Below are positions 1 to 8,513 of a stretch of DNA of 64,000 nt, in pieces. Location of the stretch: NCBI RefSeq assembly GCF_002795245.1, contig NZ_PGVG01000017.1:62001-126000 (forward strand). The letters are read 5' to 3'. This DNA is from Bradyrhizobium forestalis. Lineage in GTDB: Bacteria > Pseudomonadota > Alphaproteobacteria > Rhizobiales > Xanthobacteraceae. Below the pieces are notes generated by a model. It saw only the letters and a program-made list of their open reading frames with translations. It had not been told where the DNA came from and ran no database searches. Made by a program: the position numbers and the translations under genes. The stretch's first letter is position 1; each line of letters opens with the position of its first letter.

Positions 1-825
1 CAGCTGCGCGGCTTCCGTGGCGAAGACTTTTGCTGCCGGCAGTTTCAGGCTCTTCGGCGCGAGGCGTTTGACGTGGCCGATCCAGACCGCGCCGTCGACG
101 GTGGCACGCGCAAGTGCACCGTCGCACTGCGCGACGATGGTGCCGGGCACGCCAAAAATCTCGTGCGCCTCGTGCGCGTCGAGCAACCTGACATCCTCGA
201 AGAACAGGCTGTCGACGAGGCCGGGCATGCCGTCGGCACTGTTGATCTTGCGCAGGACGGTTTCGGTCGTGTCGTGCTGCCAGTCGATCGTCCGGTCCGC
301 TTGGCGACAGGGCCCGCGCACGCGAATGCGCGGATCGCCCGCACGCATCGGCTGCGGCGTCGCTCGTCCGGATTCGATGGCGTCAACGGCTTCAAGCACC
401 GCCGCGACGGCGCACGACGTCACCTCGCTGCGGTAGATGCTGGATTTTGCGGCGCGCCGCATCGGGAAGGTGCGGAAAGCCCAGACCGGGCCGGCATCGA
501 ACTCACCGTCCGCCTGGAGCACCGTGACGCCCCACTCGCTGGCGCCTTCGAGAATGGCCCAGTCGAGCGCGGCCGGCCCGCGGTCGCCGGGCGGGCCGGG
601 ATGCACGATCAGGCACCGCACGCTCCGCCAAACGTCGTCAGGGATCGCCCGCTTCAGGAACGGCGCAATCACCAGATCGGGCCGATGCAGCGCCAAGCTC
701 TCGCGCGTGACATCGGCGTGGATATCGAGCTCGACCGAGACCTCATGGCCCCGCTCCCTGAGCTCGACATGGAGCCGCTGCGTCAGGCTGTTGAAGGAAT
801 GCGATAGCAGCAGGATGCGCATCAT
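1..825 (-). CDS. hypX: HypX/HoxX hydrogenase maturation protein, N-terminal part (cut by window edge)
   Basis: The reverse strand reads 275 codons without a stop, from ATG at 825 (or the adjacent ATG at 822) to the window edge. It starts MMRILLLSHSFNSLTQ and has the formyltransferase-like stretch VHPGPPGDRGPAALDW (about residues 79-94). HypX has an N-terminal formyl-THF-transferase-like domain and a C-terminal enoyl-CoA-hydratase-like domain. It is known to make the CO ligand of the NiFe site during aerobic growth. Only the first domain is visible here. The gene starts 5 bp after the hypE stop, so it is the last visible gene of the hup-hyp series. The identification is firm; the missing C-terminus cannot be checked. 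Confidence 0.9.
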   Translation of the reverse strand, partial: MMRILLLSHSFNSLTQRLHVELRERGHEVSVELDIHADVTRESLALHRPDLVIAPFLKRAIPDDVWRSVRCLIVHPGPPGDRGPAALDWAILEGASEWGVTVLQADGEFDAGPVWAFRTFPMRRAAKSSIYRSEVTSCAVAAVLEAVDAIESGRATPQPMRAGDPRIRVRGPCRQADRTIDWQHDTTETVLRKINSADGMPGLVDSLFFEDVRLLDAHEAHEIFGVPGTIVAQCDGALARATVDGAVWIGHVKRLAPKSLKLPAAKVFATEAAQL

Positions 826-830
826 CGTCC

Positions 831-1871
831 TCAGCAGATCCTGGGCAGTTGCTCGCCCGACAGCCAGTCGACGATTCGACCGCCGCCAAAGCTCGTCGCC
901 ATCTGTACGAAATGATGATCGTCGGCAACGGCCTCGCCGATGTCGGCAGCGTCGCGGCCGAGCGGATGTGCCCGCATCGCGGCCAGCACGGTGTTGGCAA
1001 CCTCCGGCGCCACGATCGCGACCAGCTTGCCCTCATTGGCGACGTGGAGCGGATCGAGCCCGAGCAGCTCGCAGGCCGCCGCCACGCCCGGCTTCACCGG
1101 GATCGCCTCCTCCTGGAGACGGAAACCGAGGTCGGACTGCTGAGCGATCTCGTTCAGCGTGGCGGCGAGGCCGCCGCGCGTGGGATCGCGCATCAGGCGA
1201 ATGCCGCGGCCGCCGGCCTCCACCATCCTCGCGACGAGATCGTTCAGCGACGCCGAGTCCGAGATGACCTCGGTCTCGAAGGCGAGATTCTGCCGCCTGG
1301 ACATGATGGCAACGCCGTGATCGCCGAGCGTGCCGGAGATCAGGACGCGATCGCCGACGCGCGCGTTCTCGGCCGAGAGATCGAGCCCGTCAGGCACGAC
1401 ACCGACGCCGGCGGTCGAGATGAACAACCCGTCGGCCTTGCCGCGTTCGACCACTTTGGTGTCACCGGTGATGATGTAGACGCCGGCGTCGCGCGCCGCC
1501 TGCCCCATGGATTCAGCGATCATCTTGAGGTCGGCGAACCGAAAGCCTTCCTCGATGATGAAGCTCGCCGAGAGATAGAGCGGTTTGGCTCCGGCCATGG
1601 CGATGTCGTTGACGGTGCCGTGCACCGCGAGCGAGCCGATATTCCCGCCGGGGAAAAACAGCGGCGAGACCACATAGCCGTCGGTCGTCATCACCATGCG
1701 CCCGGCGCCGACCTCGAACGCCGACTGGTCGTTGCCGCGCGCCAGCCATTCATTGCCGAAGGCTTCATGGAACAGGCCCGAGATCAACTGCGCCATGGCG
1801 CGGCCGCCTGAGCCGTGAGACAGGTCGACGCAGCCGTTCTTGATATCGAGCTTGCGCTGATAGGCCTTCAT
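831..1871 (-). CDS. hypE: HypE, carbamoyl dehydratase of hydrogenase maturation
   Basis: This 346-residue protein starts at MKAYQRKLD; a longer reading frame exists upstream, but it overlaps hypD. HypE dehydrates the carbamoyl group that HypF places on its C-terminal Cys, giving the cyanide ligand of the NiFe centre. The sequence ends in PRIC, the expected terminal thiol. It has the N-terminal DLSHGSGGRAM segment and the RDPTRGGLA ATP-binding region of the PurM-like fold (about residues 225-233). The start codon overlaps the hypD stop in an ATGA, which implies translational coupling. Length and motifs are typical of the family. Confidence 0.96.
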   Translation of the reverse strand: MKAYQRKLDIKNGCVDLSHGSGGRAMAQLISGLFHEAFGNEWLARGNDQSAFEVGAGRMVMTTDGYVVSPLFFPGGNIGSLAVHGTVNDIAMAGAKPLYLSASFIIEEGFRFADLKMIAESMGQAARDAGVYIITGDTKVVERGKADGLFISTAGVGVVPDGLDLSAENARVGDRVLISGTLGDHGVAIMSRRQNLAFETEVISDSASLNDLVARMVEAGGRGIRLMRDPTRGGLAATLNEIAQQSDLGFRLQEEAIPVKPGVAAACELLGLDPLHVANEGKLVAIVAPEVANTVLAAMRAHPLGRDAADIGEAVADDHHFVQMATSFGGGRIVDWLSGEQLPRIC

Positions 1872-3010
1872 GACGCCCGCCTCTGCTGATAGTCGCGGAA
1901 ACGGCCATAGGTCCAGTGTGCAGCGCAGGCGCCTTCGGAGGAGACCATGCAGGAGCCCATCGGCGTCTCCGGCGTGCAGACGGTGCCGAACAGCTTGCAG
2001 TCGACCGGCTTCTTCACCCCGCGCAAAATCGCGCCGCATTCGCAGGCGGGATTGTCGTCGACGAGCAGCTCGTTCATGTCGAAGCGAATTTCTGCGTCGT
2101 ACTTCGCGTAAGCACGCTTCAGCTTCAGCCCGCTGTAGGGCACCTGCCCGAGCCCTCGCCATTCGAACTGGTCGCGCAGCTCAAAGATGTCGGAGACCTC
2201 CTCCTTGGCACGCAGATTGCCGTCGCGGGTCACGGCGCGGCGGTACTGGTTTTCGACCTCGTGCCTGTGTTCGTTGACCTGCCGCACCAGCATCAAGATC
2301 GCCTGCATCATGTCGAGCGGCTCGAAGCCCGAGATCACCACCGGCTTGCCGAATTCTTCCGCGAAGAATTCGTAAGGCGCCGTGCCGATGATGGTCGAGA
2401 CGTGGGCGGGTCCGACAAAACCATCGATCTCGACACGGCCGATGTTGCGGATGTCGGGGCTCTCCAGGATGTTCTGCATCGCCGGCGGCGTCAGCACGTG
2501 GTTGCAGAACACGCTGAAGTTTCCGAGCTGCTTCTTCTCGGCCAGGCGGATCATGACCGCGGTCGGCGGCGTCGTGGTCTCGAAGCCGATGGCGAAGAAC
2601 ACGACCTCGCGCTCGGGATTCTCTTCGGCGATCCTGACAGCATCGATCGTGGAATAGACCATGCGGATGTCGGCGCCGCGCGCCTTCGCCTTCAGGAGCG
2701 AGGCGCCCTGCGAGCCCGGAACGCGCATCAGATCGCCATAGACGCACAGAATGATGTCCGGCCGCTCCGCGAGCCGGATCGCCATGTCGATGCGCCCGGC
2801 CGGCAGCACGCAGACCGGGCAGCCGGGACCGTGGATCATGCGCACGTTCTTCGGCAGCATGTCTTCCAGGCCGTAGCGCGAGATCGCATGTGTATGGCCG
2901 CCGCAGAATTCCATGAAGCGATAGGGTTTTTCGGGATGGGTCTCCGCGCGGATCGCCTTGGCGAGCCCGAGCGCGATCTCCTTGTCACGAAACTCGTCGG
3001 CATATTTCAT
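1868..3010 (-). CDS. hypD: HypD, Fe(CN)2CO assembly scaffold
   Basis: This 380-residue iron-sulfur protein builds the Fe(CN)2CO group together with HypC and HypE. The conserved Cys motifs are present: EFCGGHTHAI (about residues 34-43), HGPGCPVC (about 60-67) and a C-terminal set of Cys (PACECG, DCKLFG, VCTPE, GSCM) that would hold the [4Fe-4S] cluster. The central GFETTTP motif is intact. The start ATG at 3010 overlaps the end of hypC by 4 bp, and the stop overlaps hypE. Nothing is missing relative to the family. Confidence 0.97.
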   Translation of the reverse strand: MKYADEFRDKEIALGLAKAIRAETHPEKPYRFMEFCGGHTHAISRYGLEDMLPKNVRMIHGPGCPVCVLPAGRIDMAIRLAERPDIILCVYGDLMRVPGSQGASLLKAKARGADIRMVYSTIDAVRIAEENPEREVVFFAIGFETTTPPTAVMIRLAEKKQLGNFSVFCNHVLTPPAMQNILESPDIRNIGRVEIDGFVGPAHVSTIIGTAPYEFFAEEFGKPVVISGFEPLDMMQAILMLVRQVNEHRHEVENQYRRAVTRDGNLRAKEEVSDIFELRDQFEWRGLGQVPYSGLKLKRAYAKYDAEIRFDMNELLVDDNPACECGAILRGVKKPVDCKLFGTVCTPETPMGSCMVSSEGACAAHWTYGRFRDYQQRRAS

Positions 3011-3243
3011 GGCGCGGCCCCCTGTCCCTCGATGCTCAGCTCGCGCAGCAATTCGAGCGTCCGCCGCGCCTCCTCCGGATCGATCTTGGTGAGGGCATAG
3101 CCGACATGGATGATCACATAGTCGCCGACGGCGAGGTCTTCGATCAATGCGACCGAAATCTCCTTGCTGACGCCGTCGATGGTGACGACGGCCATCGCAT
3201 CGGGCAGAAGTCTTGTGACCTCAGCGGGTATCGCGAGACACAT
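3007..3243 (-). CDS. hypC: HypC, hydrogenase maturation chaperone
   Basis: This 78-residue protein begins MCLAIPAEV. The Cys directly after Met is the residue HypC uses to hold the Fe(CN)2CO moiety and to contact HypD and the large subunit. It lies between hypF (stop/start TGATG, sharing one base) and hypD (4-bp overlap), so all three are probably translated together. A paralogue, hupF, sits at 10089-10385. This copy is the general hyp-operon one, whereas hupF belongs to the structural operon. Confidence 0.96.
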   Translation of the reverse strand: MCLAIPAEVTRLLPDAMAVVTIDGVSKEISVALIEDLAVGDYVIIHVGYALTKIDPEEARRTLELLRELSIEGQGAAP

Positions 3244-5498
3244 CAGGCGGCTCCTTCCAGGCCTTGCTGTCCGAGGAGTTTTTGCGCGGCGATCCAGGCT
3301 TGACCCAGGCTGAGGCCGCCGTCATTAGGCGGCACCTGGCGCGGCAGCAACGGCGAGAGTTTTGCGGCAACGCAGCCGCGTTCAATGTCGCGCGCAAGGA
3401 TCGCATTGAGGAAGCAGCCGCCGCTGAGAGTGACGGTCGTGATGCCGGTCTCGCGCGCCGCGCGACCGATCCAGTCGATGCAGGCGGCCGCAAATGTGCC
3501 GTGGAACAGCTCGGCGCCGACGACTGGATCTATCCTCCCGGTCGCAATGCGCTCCAGCAACGGGTCGAGCGACAGCATGCCGTTTTCGATCGTCCAGCCG
3601 TCTTGCGCGATACACGGCGCGCGTACCAGCGCTTCCAGCTTCATCGCGGCTTCACCCTCATAACTCTGCACCGGGCAGAGTCCGAGCAGCCCCGCCGCCG
3701 CATCGAACAGCCGGCCGGCGCTGGTCGTCACCGGCACGCCTGACTGCTCGAGCAAAACGGAGAGACGCGCGGCCTGCGGCTGTGCGGCAAAGCGCGTCGC
3801 AATCGTCTCGCCGCGCTGGAGGGCATGCAGCACGCCGGCAGCCATGCGCCAGGGCTCGCGCGCGGCACGATCGCCGCCCGGCATCTTCATCGGCGCGAGA
3901 TGCCCGAGCCGCTGGAAGTGCGCGCCCTCGCATGAGAGCAGTTCGCCGCCCCAATTACCACCGTCGCTGCCATGACCAAAGCCGTCGAGCACCAGCGCGA
4001 GCGCCGGTCCCGCGACGCCATGTTCCGCCATCACCGAGGCCGCATGGGCATGATGGTGCTGGACCGCGATCAGCCGCGTCCCGCTCGCCTCGGCAAAGCG
4101 CGTCGAGGCCATGTTCGGATGCAAATCATGGGCGATGACGACCGGCTCGACGTCGAGCGTCGAAAGCAGGTGATGCACCGTCTCCTCGAAGAAGCGGATG
4201 CCTTCCGCGCTGTCGAGATCGCCGATGTGCTGGGAAACGAACGCTTCGTTGCCACGTGTGATCGTGACGGTCGATTTCAGCGCGCCGCCGACGCTGAGGA
4301 ACGGCGGCACGGCGCGCGCGAGGCGGACGGGCTCGGGCACGTAGCCGCGGGCGCGGCGAATGAACTGCGTCTGGCCTGCGACGACCGCCGCCACGGAGTC
4401 GTCGGCACGGGTGACGATGTCGCGATCATGGGTGACGACGAGGTCGGCGATGCCAGCAAGACGCCGCTCTGCCTCGCTGTTATCGATCAGGAGCGGCTCG
4501 CCGCCGGGATTGGCGCTGGTGGCGACGATCGCCCAGCTCTCGCCGCCTCGCTTATGCGCTGCATTCAACGCATCGAGGATCAGGTGATGGAGCGGGGCAA
4601 CCGGTAGCACGACGCCGATCCGCGAAAGTCCCGGCGCGATCGCGGGCGCGAGCAGCTGGCGCGAATTCATCAGCACGATCGGCCGCGGCAACGTTTCGAG
4701 CAAGGCAAGCTCGCCGGCATCGGCCTCGGCGATCTCAGCGACCGCCTCTACCGAACCAACCATGACGGCAAAGGGCTTTTGGTCGCGCTGCTTGCGCTGC
4801 CGCAGGCGCCGCACGACCGCATCGTCACGCGCGTCGCAGAGAAGCTGAAAGCCGCCGAGCCCCTTGATCGCGACGATCTTGCGTCCGGCAATCGCAGCCG
4901 CAATATCCTCGATCTCGTGGCTGAGCTTCGGGCCGCATTGCGGGCAGGCAACCGCCTCGGCGTGGAAACGCCGGCTCCTGGGATCGGCGTAATCGTCCAC
5001 ACAGGCTTTGCACATCGCAAAGCGCTTCATGGCCGTGGTCGGCCGATCGTAGGGCAGCCGCTCGGCGATGGTGTAGCGCGGGCCGCAATGGGTGCAGTTG
5101 ACGAAGGGGTAGCGAAAAAAGCGGCTGGTCCGATCGAACAGCTCGTTCAGGCATTCCTTGCAGGTCGCCGCATCGGCGACGATGCGCGTCGACACCCTGC
5201 CCTGCTCGCTGGCGCGGATGCAGAACTCAGCGGTTTCGACCGCGCCGACCGGCTGCACAGAAATCTCGTCGATCCGGGCGAGCGGCGGCTTTTCGCGCGG
5301 CAGCGCCGCGACGAAGTCGGAGGCGCGCTCGCCCTCGACCTCGATGATGACGCCGTGGGGATCGTTGGCGACGAAGCCGCCGAGGCGATAGCGCGTGGCA
5401 AGGCCGTAGACATAGGGGCGAAAGCCGACACCCTGCACCGCGCCGCGCACATGCAGGCGCAGCCGCCGTCCGTCCAAAGCTGTGGCCTTGCCGCCCAT
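3243..5498 (-). CDS. hypF: HypF carbamoyltransferase
   Basis: HypF (751 residues) transfers a carbamoyl group from carbamoyl phosphate to HypE, the first step of cyanide-ligand synthesis. The domains appear in order: an acylphosphatase domain (RGAVQGVGFRPYVYG, about residues 18-32), zinc-finger-like Cys pairs (CKEC, CTHCGP, CKAC, CPQCGP, roughly 110-195), a YrdC-like domain (about 210-390) and a Kae1-like C-terminal domain with the His-rich HHHAHA motif (about 490). The start is MGGKATALDG at 5498, because an in-frame extension upstream would lie inside hypB. It lies 2 bp after the hypB stop. Confidence 0.96.
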   Translation of the reverse strand: MGGKATALDGRRLRLHVRGAVQGVGFRPYVYGLATRYRLGGFVANDPHGVIIEVEGERASDFVAALPREKPPLARIDEISVQPVGAVETAEFCIRASEQGRVSTRIVADAATCKECLNELFDRTSRFFRYPFVNCTHCGPRYTIAERLPYDRPTTAMKRFAMCKACVDDYADPRSRRFHAEAVACPQCGPKLSHEIEDIAAAIAGRKIVAIKGLGGFQLLCDARDDAVVRRLRQRKQRDQKPFAVMVGSVEAVAEIAEADAGELALLETLPRPIVLMNSRQLLAPAIAPGLSRIGVVLPVAPLHHLILDALNAAHKRGGESWAIVATSANPGGEPLLIDNSEAERRLAGIADLVVTHDRDIVTRADDSVAAVVAGQTQFIRRARGYVPEPVRLARAVPPFLSVGGALKSTVTITRGNEAFVSQHIGDLDSAEGIRFFEETVHHLLSTLDVEPVVIAHDLHPNMASTRFAEASGTRLIAVQHHHAHAASVMAEHGVAGPALALVLDGFGHGSDGGNWGGELLSCEGAHFQRLGHLAPMKMPGGDRAAREPWRMAAGVLHALQRGETIATRFAAQPQAARLSVLLEQSGVPVTTSAGRLFDAAAGLLGLCPVQSYEGEAAMKLEALVRAPCIAQDGWTIENGMLSLDPLLERIATGRIDPVVGAELFHGTFAAACIDWIGRAARETGITTVTLSGGCFLNAILARDIERGCVAAKLSPLLPRQVPPNDGGLSLGQAWIAAQKLLGQQGLEGAA

Positions 5499-5500
5499 CG

Positions 5501-6382
5501 TCACTCCGCCGCCGTCATTGTCGCCGGCTTCATCGCCACAGCGCGCTTGCGGATCCAGGCATAGAACGCCGCAAACCCCTCGCCGGTGCGCGCCGACACC
5601 GTCAGCACCTCGATGTTCGGATTGACCCGCCGCGCATATTCGATCGTCTTGGCGAGATCGAAATCGAGCACCGGCGCGAGATCGATCTTGTTGATCAGCA
5701 TCAGGGATGAGGCCGCGAACATGTCGGGATATTTCAGCGGCTTGTCCTCGCCCTCCGTGGTCGAGAACACCACGATCTTGCAGGCTTCGCCGAGATCGAA
5801 TGCCGCCGGACACACGAGGTTGCCGACATTCTCGATGAAGAGGAGGCCGCCGTTCAGCCAGGGCAGCCGGTCATAGGCGTCAGCGACCATGGCGGCATCG
5901 AGGTGACAGCCCTTGCCGGTGTTGACCTGGATCGCGGGCACACCGGTCGCGCGAATGCGCTCGGCATCGTTGGAGGTCTGCTGGTCGCCTTCGATCACGC
6001 CGATCGCAAAACTGCCCTTCAGCTCGGAGACGGCGCGAACCAGCAGCGAGGTCTTGCCGGCGCCGGGGCTCGAGACCAGGTTGAAGGCGAGCACGTCATC
6101 GGCGCGGAAGCGCGCGCGGTTGTCGGCGGCGAGCCGGTCGTTCTTGCCGAGGATGTCGCGCTCGACCTGGATGATGCGGTCGCTGCTCATGCCGGCGATC
6201 CTTTGGCCCGCCGGATTGGCGCCGCAGTCGAGCAGCCCGGCGTCACCGGGGGCGTGATCATGGTGATGGTGGTGATCATGACCGTGATGGTGGTGATGAT
6301 GATGTCCGCCATGATCATGATGATGATCATGGGCATGTTCGATGGACGCCTTGCCGTCGCTGCAGCCGCAGACCGTGCACAT
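5501..6382 (-). CDS. hypB: HypB nickel-binding GTPase with His-rich nickel-storage tract
   Basis: HypB (293 residues) is the GTPase that delivers nickel to the large subunit together with HypA. The N-terminus MCTVCGC holds the CxxCGC high-affinity nickel motif. Residues 16-43 contain 20 His, a nickel-storing tract like that reported for Bradyrhizobium HypB. The GTPase domain has the P-loop SSPGAGKTSL (about 103-112), EGDQQTSNDA (switch), a metal-site segment (NTGKGCHLD) and NKID for guanine specificity. The gene starts within the hypA stop (TGATG) and is followed 2 bp later by hypF. Confidence 0.97.
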   Translation of the reverse strand: MCTVCGCSDGKASIEHAHDHHHDHGGHHHHHHHGHDHHHHHDHAPGDAGLLDCGANPAGQRIAGMSSDRIIQVERDILGKNDRLAADNRARFRADDVLAFNLVSSPGAGKTSLLVRAVSELKGSFAIGVIEGDQQTSNDAERIRATGVPAIQVNTGKGCHLDAAMVADAYDRLPWLNGGLLFIENVGNLVCPAAFDLGEACKIVVFSTTEGEDKPLKYPDMFAASSLMLINKIDLAPVLDFDLAKTIEYARRVNPNIEVLTVSARTGEGFAAFYAWIRKRAVAMKPATMTAAE

Positions 6383-6723
6383 CAGTCGACCTCCAGTTCC
6401 CTTACGCGCATCTCTTCGCCGCCCGTGACCTGCAATTGATAGCCGCCGCAGGACGGGCACGGCTCGTAACGCTGCTTGATCTCGACGCTCTTGGAACAGG
6501 CCATGCACCAGGCCACTCCCGGCGTCTCGACGATCTCGAGTTTTGCGCCTTGCGCAACGGTCCGCGCCGCGACGGCCTCGAAGCAGAATTTCATCGCCTC
6601 CGGAGCGACATGACTGAGTGCGCCGATCTCGAGGCAGACGACGTTCACTTTGGCGAAACCGCGCTTGCGCGCTTCCTCCTCGACGATGCCGATGATGCCT
6701 TCGCACAGCGCCATCTCATGCAT
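6382..6723 (-). CDS. hypA: HypA nickel metallochaperone
   Basis: HypA (113 residues) hands nickel to the hydrogenase large subunit with HypB. The start MHEMALCEG gives the essential His2 and Glu3 nickel ligands. Two zinc pairs, CMAC and CPSCGG (about residues 73-76 and 93-98), form the structural zinc site. The first codons overlap the end of hupK by 8 bp. An upstream in-frame extension is ignored because it would read through hupK. Confidence 0.96.
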   Translation of the reverse strand: MHEMALCEGIIGIVEEEARKRGFAKVNVVCLEIGALSHVAPEAMKFCFEAVAARTVAQGAKLEIVETPGVAWCMACSKSVEIKQRYEPCPSCGGYQLQVTGGEEMRVRELEVD

Positions 6724-7798
6724 GGCCGGCCTCGCGAAAGCTGAGGCTGAAGCCGACGCAGGGGTCGAACGAGCCGACCAGCGTGCGAACCGCCTCCTGT
6801 CCCTGCCGGCCGGCCGCGAGCATCGCGCCCTTGAGGCTCCGGACCAGCGGTCCGCGGGCATGAAAATTCCATTCGGTCGGCGCCAGAAATTCGAAGCTGA
6901 CGATACGATCCTCGTCGTCGAGCGCGACGGCGTGATAGAGCCGGCCGCGCGCGCATTCGACGGCCGCTGCGCCCTTGCCTGCGCCAAGACGGTAACTCGC
7001 GACGACGCCGTCCTCGGGATCCTCGCCGCCGTCATCGAGCCAGGCGCAGAGCCGTGCGGCCTCGGCGATGCGCGCCTTGAAGCGCGCGGCCGGACCGGCC
7101 GACGAGACCGGCTCGCGCTGTGCCCTGCGCGCCCAGACGCCGGTTTCCGGGATCTTGCCGCAAAGCTCCGGCGCATCGGAATAGGCCGCACCATCCGCGA
7201 GCAGACGCGTGACGATGTCGAGATCATCAGCCGCCGTCAGGAACGATTGCTCGCCCAATGGCTGCCACGACACCTCGCCGTCGCAGCGCGCGACATAGGC
7301 GGCGAGCGCGCTGCCCGGCGCAAGGGCCTGGCCTTCGGCGATTCCCAGTGCGCGAAGCGCGGCCTTGATTTGCGCGACCGCCTCGCGCCGCAAGGCTTCC
7401 GGCACGGCATCGCTAGCGCCTCCGAGCCCCGTGCTCGCCTGCATCATGGCGCGCACGGCCGCAGCGCTCGCGCCGTCGAGCGCGAGCCGTCCGACGAACA
7501 GGCCGCGCAGCAGTTCGGTCAGCCGCTCGGCAACGACCGCCATGACGCGACGCCGCACCGTGGCTTGTGTCGCCTCCTGCCCTTGCGCGGCCTCGACCGC
7601 CGACAAAAACGTCACCTGATGGGCAACCGAGCAGAGCGAGAACAACCGCGGCAGCACCGGGAGCAGCGACGCCGCCGGCTTTCCCGCAAACAGCCGCGTC
7701 AATGGCGGGCGGCTGCGCGGCTGGATCGCGACGTCGGCGATCGTGCCGGCGGACAGCCACACCGTGATATCGATCTCGTTGCGGAAGGGAAGGCTCAT
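6716..7798 (-). CDS. hupK: HupK, hydrogenase-large-subunit-like assembly protein
   Basis: This 360-residue protein is of the HupK/HoxV type. In related systems such proteins act as a scaffold for the Fe(CN)2CO group on its way to HupL. It reads like a decayed large subunit. SLCSVAHQV near residue 55 resembles the N-terminal Cys motif of HupL, and GSFDPCVGFS near the C-terminus resembles the DPCxxC motif with its second Cys replaced. FLAPTEWNFHARGP also matches large subunits. It cannot form a normal NiFe site. It overlaps hypA at its end and hupJ at its start (4 bp). Confidence 0.9.
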   Translation of the reverse strand: MSLPFRNEIDITVWLSAGTIADVAIQPRSRPPLTRLFAGKPAASLLPVLPRLFSLCSVAHQVTFLSAVEAAQGQEATQATVRRRVMAVVAERLTELLRGLFVGRLALDGASAAAVRAMMQASTGLGGASDAVPEALRREAVAQIKAALRALGIAEGQALAPGSALAAYVARCDGEVSWQPLGEQSFLTAADDLDIVTRLLADGAAYSDAPELCGKIPETGVWARRAQREPVSSAGPAARFKARIAEAARLCAWLDDGGEDPEDGVVASYRLGAGKGAAAVECARGRLYHAVALDDEDRIVSFEFLAPTEWNFHARGPLVRSLKGAMLAAGRQGQEAVRTLVGSFDPCVGFSLSFREAGHA

Positions 7799-8307
7799 CC
7801 GCGCCGCTCCGTCAGGGTACCGCGCAGGAAGTTACGCCGATCGATCTGACTTGTCGCGGGCTCGCGACGGCGGACCGCCTCCTCGCTGTCCGCTGGCAGC
7901 ATCAGTTCGGCGAGCGCCGCTTCGGCCGTCGCCCGCGCGGCTGCCATGTCCGCGAACTCGGACATCGGCGAGAACAGCGAGCAGCTCGCGATCCGGCCCA
8001 CCTGTCCGACCTCGCTGAGCGTGAATTCGATATCGCCCGCGGGAAAGCGGATGCGCAGGGGCGCGCCCGACGACTGCCCCGCCGCGCTCGCCGGCATCAT
8101 CACGTTCATGAACCACGGCGTGACCATGATACCCACGATCGTGCCGTTGAAGCGGCGGAAGCCGACCGCCTCGACTTCGAGCGCATCGTTGTAGATCGGC
8201 AGATCGCGCATCGCACGCTCGCCGATCTGCCGATAGCTTCCGGCCAGATGCTCACCCCACGCCACCGCGTCGGCGTCGCCGGCAGGATTTGGCGCGCTCC
8301 CGGTCAT
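7795..8307 (-). CDS. hupJ: HupJ, HybE-family hydrogenase assembly chaperone
   Basis: This 170-residue protein belongs to the HupJ/HybE assembly chaperone family, which helps mature the small and large subunits of uptake hydrogenases. The family core is recognisable in YNDALEVEAVGFR, GIMVTPWFMN and FSPMSEFADM. The start is ATG at 8307; a longer frame would read back through hupI. Both ends overlap neighbours by 4 bp (ATGA), as is usual within this operon. No signal peptide is seen, so it is cytoplasmic. Confidence 0.9.
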   Translation of the reverse strand: MTGSAPNPAGDADAVAWGEHLAGSYRQIGERAMRDLPIYNDALEVEAVGFRRFNGTIVGIMVTPWFMNVMMPASAAGQSSGAPLRIRFPAGDIEFTLSEVGQVGRIASCSLFSPMSEFADMAAARATAEAALAELMLPADSEEAVRRREPATSQIDRRNFLRGTLTERRG

Positions 8308-8513
8308 GCTTCGATCGCCATGAATTTGGATTTGGGGGCGTCGCAGTTCGGGCAGTGCCATTCCTCCGGCAGCGCCGCGAACGGCGTGCCGGGCGGGATC
8401 TGCGCGACGTCGTCGCCATCGGCCGGATCGTAGACGGTCCAGCAGATGCCGCATTCCAGCCGCGTGGCGTCGGTGACGTCCTGACGCACGCCGAAATTCT
8501 CGAAGACGCTCAT
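8304..8513 (-). CDS. hupI: HupI rubredoxin
   Basis: This 69-residue rubredoxin has the two iron-binding knuckles CGICWTVYDP (about residues 21-30) and CPNCDAPKS (about 54-62). Between them it has the usual aromatic residues and GTPF. Rubredoxins of hup operons are thought to protect or reduce the small-subunit Fe-S clusters during assembly in oxygen. It overlaps hupH and hupJ by 4 bp on each side. Confidence 0.95.
   Translation of the reverse strand: MSVFENFGVRQDVTDATRLECGICWTVYDPADGDDVAQIPPGTPFAALPEEWHCPNCDAPKSKFMAIEA

Noticed and set aside
17..807. Long plus-strand reading frames opposite hypX
   Set aside because: They are mirror frames of a high G+C gene; the minus strand has clear HypX sequence.
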